Source of the DNA: Reticulascus tulasneorum
Lineage: Eukaryota > Ascomycota > Sordariomycetes > Glomerellales > Reticulascaceae
DNA length: 64,000 nucleotides
Reading direction: 5' to 3'
Assembly (NCBI GenBank): GCA_001557505.1
Contig: LSAX01000003.1
Coordinates: forward strand, 930,001-994,000
Shown: piece by piece, positions 9,434 to 18,469 of the stretch
How positions within the stretch are numbered: position 1 is the stretch's first letter
How the letters are laid out: every line of letters starts with the position of its first letter
Notes under the pieces: generated by a model
The model's database searches: none
The model's input: only the letters and a program-made list of their open reading frames with translations
What the model was told of the DNA's origin: nothing
Made by a program: the position numbers and the translations under genes

Positions 9434-11552
9434 GTTTGATGGCGTTGGAAGTTTTATGATTGACTTTGAGAGAAAAGAGAAAAGTTGAGTGTGAACTTCT
9501 AGTTCGAGTTTCTAAAGGTCTTGGAGGAGGAGTTGGGTTTCAGTTGACCAACGCGGGGAGGGATATTCGGGTGGAAGAAGCACTAAATCCAGTGCTTAAA
9601 GCTTGTCGCTAGGCGTCGTCACCTTGGAGTGTTGTCAACAATGGCAATTTTAATGTTGGTTATACAAGATGTCTTTATGATCTACAAGATTAATTTTGTT
9701 GGTGGTTTTGGAAGCTATTCGCAGGCTGGAGGTTAGGGGAGTCAGACCGGTGTCCCATATAACCAGACCTATCACCGTCTTGCGTAACCCCAGATTAAGT
9801 CATTAATTAGCTGGACAAGGTTCTACAGCTCCAACGTTAGCTTGTGAAATTGCCACACACCGATCAAATATTCACCCATCTGTATGCACACACAGTTGGC
9901 ATGTTAAACCATACCTTAATGGGAGAGGTGCATGGTTTAAATGCAAAGATCTTTTGGGCATCCAATCAAGTTGATCTCGGATTTTACCTCACGCCGCATT
10001 GACGCCACGTTGCCGCTCAGTTGGCAGCACCATGCCAATCGGCGTGAAAATATCCATCTTGGCCTGCGTCATGAATTCGCGGCAACAATCGACCTCAATT
10101 TCTCTACATAGTATGCTGAACCTACCCGCTCCGAATTAGCCGACCCGTAAGGTTCCCGTCCTTGGAGCAGGGAGGCAGGCACCGACAAGGAGGCTTATCA
10201 ATTTAACTGTGATGAAAGATATGTAGTCGGCATTCAGACAGCTTGCCTTGTCGAGGTGTCGGCCAATTGCTGTTTCTCAGTTGATATAGCCTGGTACAAC
10301 GCGCTGCCAACAAGGTGTCGAAGCAAACCATCCATCCTCCCGCCTTGTATGTTTAGTCTAACTAACAGTATATTATGCAGAACACATTCTCCTGCCCTCT
10401 AGTAGTTCAAAACTATCTATATGTTTCATCCCAGCGTTTAATACCACACGAGGTCCTAGCTGCAATTCCGTTTTAAACTCATACAATACCACTTCTAATC
10501 TCAACAGCATCTTAAGATTATTACGTTAAGAGTTAAGTGCCGTGGCCACTTTGTGAAATGCGGGACGCAACAATAGTGCTATCAGACAGCGGAGAGACAG
10601 AAAATTCATGTAAACTGAATGTGATTGATTTAAAAACTGATGGCATTGATGCAGTGATGAGCACTGTATGGATGCTTAGTCTAACACAGCACGATGACTG
10701 TCGGTAATTCCCTCACAGACTCATTATTAGTGCTGTAGGCCAGATTCTATCTATACTATCAGTTTGTTGAAGAGAAAATACATTGTGGTCGTAGGGTGTT
10801 GGGTTATACAATCTTCCTTGCGGGAGGAATCACTCTTGCGGGGCCGTATGTTAACCAAGAGAATCCAAACTCGGTATTATGTCGTAGAATCTCAACAATG
10901 GACTGATGCTTACATTACAGTTTGTGAAGGTGGAAATTTTTGTTGAAGCCGCTGTGGTATCTTGTTGGGAACTACCAGCAACCCCCTATTATCCAGCATG
11001 CATGGCAGCCAGCTCCCAGTCCCCGCCAGCAACCTGCCTCCAACTGCTTAACACTGTCGCCTCCATGGTCTTGAACTTGAGTTCTCCCTTCTTCCCAGCA
11101 CTTCCTGTCTGCTGAAAAAGTGTAACCTTATATGCAATGGCCACAGCCATCAAGCCAATCTTGGATATTTCCGGCGTTTATAGCTTCTAGGATCGAAGAT
11201 TCCATAGTAGCCTGTTCATTCTCCCGTCAGCAAAGCATTCATCTAAACCTAACAGTATAGTTCACATACTGTATGATCTCTGAGTCTGGGCAGAAGAGCA
11301 CTGGCTGCGCCTGAGCTGTTCATAGTAGCGTAGAGTTGAAAGGTGCCACCTCTGACCGGACCTATAGCCTATATCACCTGTTCATGAAGGTCTAAGCCTC
11401 CCACATATCGACTACATCCTTCAATTTACCAGCAGTAAAAGTATTCGAAAAGATTTAGACCCCGAGGTGGTTACATGCTAAACCCTAGTCGTAGCACCAA
11501 CGAATAAGCGATATGACAAACGTAGTGGACAACCTGACACAAGTAGCCTTGG
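9434..11552. other. Intergenic, A+T-rich stretches, no gene supported
   Basis: Promoter of the GPI-type gene at the left, then about 2 kb without a recognisable gene. It holds a perfect 9-bp inverted repeat (9904-9912 / 9932-9940). A minus-strand frame near 9998-10110 ends in a protein-like tail (MDIFTPIGMVLPTERQRG) but lacks an upstream context. The rest looks like decayed sequence. Confidence 0.4.
9904..9940. repeat. Perfect 9-bp inverted repeat with 19-nt loop
   Basis: TTAAACCAT at 9904-9912 is repeated inverted as ATGGTTTAA at 9932-9940. It could be a hairpin, a protein-binding dyad or chance in A+T-rich DNA. Confidence 0.5.
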
Positions 11553-11826
11553 TCATAGATGATTAGAGAAGATAAGAAGCGGGTCGCGAGCAAAATGATG
11601 ATGATTCGAAGAGGAATCTAAGAAAGCATCTTGGCCACCAGAAGAACTTGCTCTGGGCCTTAACGAAGCCTCTTCCAGTGGTATATCCAGACTTCTAACA
11701 GGTTTATCAATTTGCTTAGGCGGTGGTACTTCTTTGCCGCCTAGCGAAGACGATATATATGCAGGAAATATCTTATCTAGCCTCTTAGAATCATAGAAAT
11801 AAAAGAGGGCGAGTATATTATCAGAG
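11553..11826 (-). pseudogene. Unrecognised last-exon-like coding frame, no start
   Basis: On the minus strand an open frame begins right after a plausible acceptor (TTATATAG, ending 11827) and runs about 90 codons to TGA 11553-11555. It reads FYFYDSKRLDKIFPAYISSS, a Lys/Pro linker (KEVPPPKQIDKPVRSLDIP), then a Ser/Gly-rich piece and a HHHFARDPLLIFSNHL end. In A+T-rich surroundings such an open, varied frame is unlikely by chance. Upstream, another minus frame gives LETFDEYVLILKTCYRH before stops. No donor joins the two cleanly, so this looks like the 3' remnant of a decayed gene. Family not recognised. Confidence 0.35.
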
Positions 11827-12217
11827 CTATATAATTAACCACCTTCAACTGAACTATAAGAGTATTTAGATCTAATGACGATAGCACGTTTTTAGGATCA
11901 AGACATATTCATCGAAGGTCTCAAGTTATTCGTCACCATAACAAGATCTCAAAGACACGCACACCTACACTACCTATCCTCCTTTGCAGCTATCTCATGA
12001 GATTCTTATTACAGCCACCGTTATCCCCCCGGCTGGTCCAGACGTACAGGCCTACAGTTGAAATACCAGGGAGATTTACCGCTAGGTCAGGGTCTTGACA
12101 AATCAGTCGAGGGACTAACTTCGAATGTGGATTCAAGTTGGCTTACACGATAATTTGTAAGAGTAGATTCTTCAACCACGAAGCGATTACTATGATAGTT
12201 ATGTAACTGATTCGGGG
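11827..12217. other. Intergenic / decayed coding remnants
   Basis: Carries stop-ridden pieces of the frame described to its left, on the minus strand. No other feature. Confidence 0.3.
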
Positions 12218-12637
12218 ATGGTCCTAGGATCGCAGTGCGGGCTGCTGCAGAGCCTCGCCGCTATCGAAACTGTTATCACAGGCGGAGAATTAGTGGAGGC
12301 GAGTGATGAAGAGGCGGGGGATCTCGGCGGTGTCGACGACTGGGATCATCCAGAGGGCTGTCCAGCAACAAAGCTGCGCGAACGCGGATGGACAGTCCAA
12401 ATCACTAAAGTCCCGCCGGTAGGAGAGGTCTAGACCGATCTTGATGGCAGGGTCAAGTTCGACGACGACGACTACCATGATTACATGGATAATAAATGGA
12501 GCCGGCTCGAATGGGAGCGGGAGCAGGAGGAGGAAGCCGAATATTACCGTCTGCGTTCCCATTTACGCTACTGGAACATCCACAGGCAGGTTGTTTGCGC
12601 CTGTGGAGAAGATAAGCGGCTTCATACTTCATTGTAA
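12218..12637 (+). pseudogene. Acidic orphan frame interrupted by an amber codon
   Basis: From ATG 12218 an acidic protein (LAAIETVITGGELVEASDEE, then GVDDWDHPEGCPATKLRERG) runs to TAG 12431-12433. The very same frame continues for 67 more codons with strong coding character: FDDDDYHDYMDNKWSRLEWE, a Glu-rich helix, SHLRYWNIHRQVVCACGEDK, and TAA at 12635-12637. The frame is also open upstream of the ATG back to a possible acceptor AGTAG near 12163, so an N-terminal exon may exist. No intron of normal length removes the TAG. It is therefore a nonsense-mutated gene, a read-through gene or a sequencing error. No family recognised. Confidence 0.45.
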
Positions 12638-12729
12638 CCAAAGAGTCAAATCAGATTGATCATAACGTAGCTCGCAAAAAGCATGAGAACCAATTGTGAG
12701 TTTCTCAAAATCTCGCCAGGTGCACATGA

Positions 12730-13497
12730 TCAACCACCCAGTCCTACTAGTAGTGCGGAAACCACGCCGTTCACGATGACGAACGAGCCTGCCACAGCAC
12801 CTGAGCCCATCGATGGCGGCCCAACACCCCCTCCTCCACGAGATCGTCCAGTGATGTTCACATCATACAGTATAGCGATTGGCGGAACAGAATAGGTGCC
12901 AATCACTTCCGCACTGCCGGAGTCCCGCAAAACAGGAAACAGAGTGTGTACCTCGCACTTCCCACCATTTCCCTGCGCATCCACAATTTGAAGCCTCTCG
13001 CAGTTCCTAGCATCGCACATGTAGGGAGCTATCGCAGGCTCCCCCTCCCCCTGCCATGTCCCCTTCTTTGATAAATCCTCCAGAATCTTTACAGTGGGCT
13101 TAGGTGTACCTGTTGAAAAGATCTTGCCCACAATCTTCGTCACAGAGGACTTCTTCTTTCCCTCAGATCCTTCGTTGTCTTTTCCGTACACCCCACAGTG
13201 GTATCGGCATAGATTGTAAACCTGGCCATTCTCGTCGAATTTCAGGCCGTGGTCACAGCCCATGACATCGCATTTATGCCCTGTACAATACGAACGAAAT
13301 CCTTCCGTGGACCATAGCTCCCATTCCGCCTGACCCATGATGGGATCGTCCGGGCTACGAACTGGGAGTCGCCATGCTTGGGAGCGCTGGTTCTTGGGGA
13401 CGATCTCCGCCCTGCGGGAGCAGGACGGGACCTGGCATTTGTGTGGTCTTATGTCGGGGCGAAATTCGAGCTCGTAGGTTCTTCCGCTAGGAAGCAT
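12730..13497 (-). CDS. Cys/His-rich hypothetical protein
   Basis: A single-exon 255-aa protein from ATG 13497. It has three Cys/His clusters: HKCQVPSCSRR (about residues 19-29), SYCTGHKCDVMGCDHG with NLCRYHC (about 69-101), and MCDARNC...GKCEVH (about 160-184). These look like treble-clef or zinc-ribbon-type metal sites, which in this kind of fungal orphan often repeat in tandem. A basic KKKSS segment lies between the second and third clusters. The C-terminus is Gly-rich and ends in a hydrophobic run (VAGSFVIVNGVVSALLVG), possibly a membrane anchor. The second exon, if any, is not evident. Not recognised as a named family; function unknown. Confidence 0.6.
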   Translation of the reverse strand: MLPSGRTYELEFRPDIRPHKCQVPSCSRRAEIVPKNQRSQAWRLPVRSPDDPIMGQAEWELWSTEGFRSYCTGHKCDVMGCDHGLKFDENGQVYNLCRYHCGVYGKDNEGSEGKKKSSVTKIVGKIFSTGTPKPTVKILEDLSKKGTWQGEGEPAIAPYMCDARNCERLQIVDAQGNGGKCEVHTLFPVLRDSGSAEVIGTYSVPPIAILYDVNITGRSRGGGGVGPPSMGSGAVAGSFVIVNGVVSALLVGLGG

Positions 13498-14469
13498 GAT
13501 GGGTATACCTGGCTGAGTACAATCTGGCTATGAGGAAGCCCAGAGCAATGGAGAACCATCATGGCTAAGGAGATCGTGGTGCGCGTTAAATGCTTACAGC
13601 GCCTTCATGTTGTCGGAGGTGCGGAAGGGCGTGGAGGAGGGGCAATGTGTGATAGTGGCGTGCGATGGGGCTTGCACTAAACTGACTATGCCGCCGCCCT
13701 TTACTGGAGTTGTCACATGTGTACAAATCTGGTGTGCAAAGTACCTGACGCGAACCGGCTCAAAGGTATAACTTCGACGTGATTGATACAGACTAGTACT
13801 CTCAGTCTCTTTCCACGCGACCCGCGCATCAGGGTCGCAACTTCTCATTACTCAATCCCACGGTATACGCAAATAAATTAAGGTGATAGGAATTACCATT
13901 CTATCAGGCAGTATATTAGTAAGACATCGATGTGGTATCGGTAAAATACAAGTAGATCCACCTTTCATTGCTCTGGTTAATTACTGTAGCTGCATGCCTA
14001 CCTGAGCAGACTACCCAAGGTGCCAAGCAGCTGATCAGGCCCAAGCACATGCCATATCACATGTTCGACTTGTTCATACTCATACTTGGTGGTTTCCGTA
14101 GCTCTGCCTCTTAGAGGCGCGAGAGACCCGGCTCGGGTCTTCATCAATGAATCACAATTCAGTCATTTTATTTCTCTATTTGACGCTCTCGGTCCTACGA
14201 TGAGGTCGACTAACCGTTGAATTCCCCTGATCCGCGCCACATCTGACTTCAGAAACGAGTAACAAATTCGTAATGGAGGTACAAAATCGGGCAACATGTA
14301 TTTGATGATGCACCACAGAGGGGGTTTGCACCACGTGAGTGTCATTAAAGCCAATGGGCTGCGGTACCTTTTCAAATCGAGATCAAGGCAAGGACCATCG
14401 TTTTTCATCAACCTCAAACAGCCTTAGATCTGCAAAGACTACTTCTAAGAATTCTCAGCTATTCTCGAC
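13498..14469. other. Divergent intergenic region, no gene seen
   Basis: Lies between the minus-strand Cys/His-rich gene and the plus-strand HET gene, so it must contain both promoters. The minus frames 13594-13848 and 14163-14417 have no protein character. Confidence 0.45.
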
Positions 14470-16731
14470 ATGAACAGTCTTCGAAGCCTTGAAGAAAACC
14501 TTCCTCGCAACCCCGACCTATCACCAGGTCAGGTTAGGGGCAACTCTTCCACGACTCTTCCGCTTTGCGCGATTTGTCATAACCCGACACAGCCGTACGC
14601 AAGAGCCACTGGTGAATTTGACTTGCGGCCTGCTAGGGATATATCAGCCACAGATTTCAAGAGGAACAAACAGAAATGCGAAACATGTCGGTTCCTCAGC
14701 AATATTGTCAAGGCAATCGACAGCGAGAGCTATTTAAAGGCTTCACGTTTGTCTATTGTGGAGGACGCACAGGAAGGAGTGAAAATAACTATCATCTACA
14801 ATACAGGTGATGAAGAGGACTACCAGTTGTTTACCTCATCAACTTCGTCAAGAGGTGAGGGAGTGTTTAACTGCCTTGGCGTGAGAAAGTACCCGTGCTA
14901 ATCTGTCAACACACTTGCAGCTGTCAAGCATCGTGGCTCAGCGCTTCCAGTTCGGCACTTAGTTCTTTCTGACCCTTCGGCTGCTCAATATGCTAAGATC
15001 GTGTCTGGCTGGCTTACATCATGTTCGACTTCCCATTCTGCTTGCAAAGCTGCAATCGCACCCACACCTGCTTTTCAAAACCCGAGGCGTGTCCTCAGGG
15101 TGGGAACTGTAGCTGAACCAATCGTCCAGGTCGTTGACTTTCCAGGCACTGACACAAAGTACATCGCGCTGTCTTATTGCTGGGGCTTTGGCAACCCGTG
15201 TACCCTTCAAGCGAAGCGCTTGGCGGAATTCAAAAAGGCTATACCTTGGCAGAGTATCCCGGCAACTATTCAAAACGTTATAGAAATGGCAAGGGCACTT
15301 CAAGTCCGGTTTCTTTGGGTAGATGCACTCTGCATCATCCAAGACAGCGACGAGGATTGGCAAGTGGAGTCTGTCAAGATGAAAGACATATACAGACACG
15401 CCTTCCTGGTACTCAACGCAGATCGAGCTGAGGACTGCTCTGAAGGCATCTTTATGCCACGCAAAGAACCTAGCCATACCGTCCGAGTTACGCCTGGCGG
15501 TTCGGCTCAAGTGGGGCTCTGGCAGGTCGGAGCTTTCGCTAGAACCTCATCATGCGGGGCGTCGCCCAACGTTGGACAGCCGACGCATGAGGAAATGCAT
15601 AAATTCGTTCTACCCCATGGCGATGAAGTTATCAAGTCGATGCAATCCACCAATAGCTCTACTGCGGAACGCGCATGGTGTTTGCAGGAGCAGCTCTTGG
15701 CAACGAGGATTGTCCATTTCGCTGGCACTGAAATGGTTTGGGAATGTCATCAGGATGTTTTCTGTGAGTGCGGCGGCGTAAACGAGTACAAAAGCAACGC
15801 CAATGAAACCATGCGGACTTATAGAGGAAAACCTCGAAAACTGGCCTGGAATCGGCTGCGGAATAGCAATGATAAAAACGATGCCCTGTCAGCGTGGTGG
15901 GAATGTGTGTCGCAGTACAATGGTCGCAGTCTCACGAATGCTGCCGATAAGCTCCCCGCAATATCAGGCATTGCCCAGGAAATGCCAGGAAATCTTCTAG
16001 GGAACTACTGTGCAGGGATTTGGGAACACGACCTCCCTATAGGTCTTCTCTGGGAACTGGTCGGGGAAGCTTATGGCGACAAACCAGCGTCTCGTCCATC
16101 TAATCCTGCAGCGCCAACTTGGTCGTGGGCATCTCTTAATGGGCATATTTATTCGCCAAGATATTGGACACCAGTTGCCAAGGTGGTTGACGTCAAATGT
16201 TTAACTACATCGAGATCTCCATTTGGCCGAATCAGTGGAGGAAGTTTGAGGCTGGAGACCACATTCTTTGATGTCCACGCTTTTCTCTACGAAAGAACTA
16301 CTTATGATTATGGTGAGGGCCTTGTAAACCACGCATCCAATCAAGCCGACAAGCCGTTTTCATTCATAGCATGCAGCGATGAAGAGTATCCAGGGAAGAT
16401 TAGTCGTGGTAAAATCCTTGATAGTCGAGGTAAGGCACCGGGTTCGGGCAATGTTGTCGGTAAGCTTAGGAAAGGTGAGTTAATTGAATTCACGGATGGG
16501 AGAGATATAGGCTCCTCTGAGCTAAACGAATATCTCAATGCTGTTGGTATGAGGTGCGTTATTGTTGGCCGAAACTTTAGCACCTATGGGACTGAAATAT
16601 TTGGGTGCCTGTTGGTCCACCCTTCTTCTCAAGACGGAGGAGCTTACAAGCGACTTGGATTCGTCGAAATATCATTCAACAGACAGTGGAGGTCATCGGC
16701 CGTCCACTCAGGGACGCTGGTTCTTGAATGA
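14470..16731 (+). CDS. HET-domain heterokaryon incompatibility protein (intact)
   Basis: A 731-aa protein from two exons, 14470-14854 and 14921-16731. The 66-nt intron has donor GTGAGG and acceptor TTGCAG and joins phase 1 to phase 2. The N-terminus has two Cys pairs (LCAICHNP, KCETCRFL) that may bind zinc. The HET domain follows: YIALSYCWGFG (about residues 209-219), IPATIQNVIEMARAL, FLWVDALCIIQDSDEDW (about 259-275), the MKDIYRHAFLVLNADRA segment, then RAWCLQEQLLATRIVHF. The C-terminal part has the usual PTWSWASLNG motif before a variable region. HET proteins act in the cytoplasm in non-self recognition and can cause cell death after fusion of unlike hyphae. No NACHT or repeat domain is fused. 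Its 3' end overlaps by 24 nt the end of a small membrane-protein gene on the other strand. Confidence 0.93.
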
Positions 16732-17224
16732 AAATGGGGAGTACTGGTCGAATGTAGCCATCTCAGCCTGCTTGTGGGCTTTTGCGGGAGTATGGCACTG
16801 CGAATTGAGGCCAGTAATTGTGCGGTTTCTTTGGCAGATATTACTTTGATTCATTAAGGAGAAGTTGATAGTTATGATTAGAATGAACAAAATGGACAAG
16901 CTGACAACAAATGCCCTTTTAGCAAATTCAATTTCTAATCCTAAAGTCCGGATTCGGCTCGTAGGAACGGAAACTATATACTCCCTGTTCACTAATACTT
17001 GTCGAGAGCTTAACACAAACATAACTAGCAAGAAACATGCTCCACATACAAAACTTGCACCTGATGTTTGAGCGGGCCGAAGTAAGTCAAGGAATCTCAC
17101 TACAGCTAGAGACTTCCAATACTTCCGACATATAGTTATAACCCTTTCGCAACTTCTCAGGTCCTGCGAACGCAAAGACCAAAAGTGAAGTTCCAGAAAC
17201 CCCTAGTGAGGCCACATTAAACAT
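16708..17224 (-). CDS. Small three-helix membrane protein next to HET gene
   Basis: Two short exons, 17101-17224 and 16708-17060, give a 158-aa protein. The intron (17061-17100, 40 nt, donor GTGAGA, acceptor ATCAG) is short but keeps the frame; a donor three bases earlier is also possible. Exon 1 starts MFNVASLGVSGTSLLVFAFA, a hydrophobic helix, followed by a Lys-rich loop. Exon 2 gives a second helix (ASFVCGACFLLVMFVLSS, about 43-60) and a third (AFVVSLSILFILIITINFSL, about 91-110), then a Cys-containing tail. It probably sits in a membrane. The family is not recognised. It is tail to tail with the intact HET gene (24-nt overlap of coding ends) and divergent from a Cys4 gene 225 nt away, so co-function with HET is possible but only inferred. 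Confidence 0.5.
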
Positions 17225-17448
17225 CTCATGTTACGGAATCTGCCAGAATGTACAATACGACACAATGAAGAAACGTCTTTTCATGATAGAAGAATAAAAC
17301 AAAACTAGGGAGTCTCTCGTAGTTTCTATATTACTTGAACGACCGCCGCCAAATAACACAATATAACTAGAAACCCAACTAGCTGCAACTTTGTGTTTAT
17401 GGACTACGATCTTATCGTTTGAGCAGCATTGCGTTATGATACAGGACA
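17225..17448. promoter_or_regulatory. Divergent promoter between membrane-protein and Cys4 genes
   Basis: A 224-nt region with start codons on both sides, pointing away from each other. It contains a good 3' splice site on the minus strand (TTCTGGCAG near 17232), which may end an intron in the 5' leader of the membrane-protein gene. Confidence 0.3.
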
Positions 17449-18469
17449 ATGAGAATGTCATCTGTAGGTGAGGGTAACTCCCTGGTCCCGGAGAGCGTCA
17501 CTAGCGGCCAGCAAACAGAACCGAAACAATGCAACAAGTGCAAAAAGGTCTTTCGGATCGAGGCTTTCGCATGGGAAGCCGCTCATGGTCAACAGAGGCA
17601 CAGGGCAAACTGCGAGACTTGCCGAGCGAAACGTCGAATATCTGACGGGAAGCGCATGGCCAGAAAGAGGCAGGCTGAAGCCACGAGTCTCCCGCCATTA
17701 CTGACACCCCCGCCAACCGCCACTGATCAACCGCAAAGCATCTCATCTACTCCGTTTCCCCCATCAGTTGCCTATGACTCACCACACTCTCAGCCTTCGA
17801 ATCAGCAGTCTCCCAGACATATAGGTGAACCTCCGGCGGGAGATCCTGCTAGCCGGCCGGGAACGGCACCAGGACTATGGCACCGAGTTCCCCAACTATC
17901 AAAGATCCAAGCTAGTGTCACAATGCATGGAACCGCGGTGATGGATCCGGGAATAGATAGCACGGGGACTCAGTCACCTGCTGGTGAGCCGAAGGTAGGT
18001 CGTGCGAATCAAATCTCACATCGAGAGTCTCTCAATGTCTTTGGTAAGTGTCCGCAAGGGAACTTGGATACTAAGATAATTATAGATTATGATTGGACTG
18101 AACCAGCTGCCCGACGACCTCGAAATGCGCAACGAAATAACCATCTTAGGTTCGTACCCTGAATACCGACCCTCCTACCATCCTGCCAAGGATCAGCCAC
18201 CATCCATCATCATGTCCCCACCCAAGCCATTTACGCCGGTAGAGCTCGACACGGATCGTCTGGTCATTCATGCGCAAGGAAGCTTCGAGACCGGAAGACA
18301 GAACTGCCCCATTTTGAAGGAATATACAGAGGACATGGCGCTGGGAATTCTGGACAAGCGAGTAGAGGCTGGAGGTTTGGGAGTGGCGCAAATTCCTGGT
18401 TCCGATCCGCAGCCGTTGCTGGGATTGGAATATCCAGAGTCGCATTTATTGTTCCTAGAGAACCATTGA
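17449..18469 (+). CDS. Cys4 zinc-ribbon-like protein with Pro-rich linker
   Basis: Starts at ATG 17449 (a second ATG follows two codons later). Residues about 24-65 hold C-x2-C ... C-x2-C (KQCNKCKKVF and NCETCRAKRR), followed by a basic stretch, resembling a zinc-binding module of fungal nuclear or nucleic-acid-binding proteins. A long Pro/Ser/Gln-rich, probably disordered linker comes next. The first frame ends at 18160. A second open frame (LNQLPDDLEMRNEITILGSY and onward) ends at 18469. An intron 17995-18085 (91 nt, donor GTAGGT, acceptor TTATAG) joins the two in phase to give 309 aa; an alternative acceptor at 18106 also keeps the frame. The other donor, GTAAGT at 18044, instead preserves the first frame and gives a shorter tail. 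Function unknown; splice form unsure. Confidence 0.5.

Noticed and set aside
13594..13848. Minus frame just upstream of the Cys/His-rich gene, considered as its first exon
   Set aside because: No donor/acceptor pair joins it in phase and it lacks Cys/His character.
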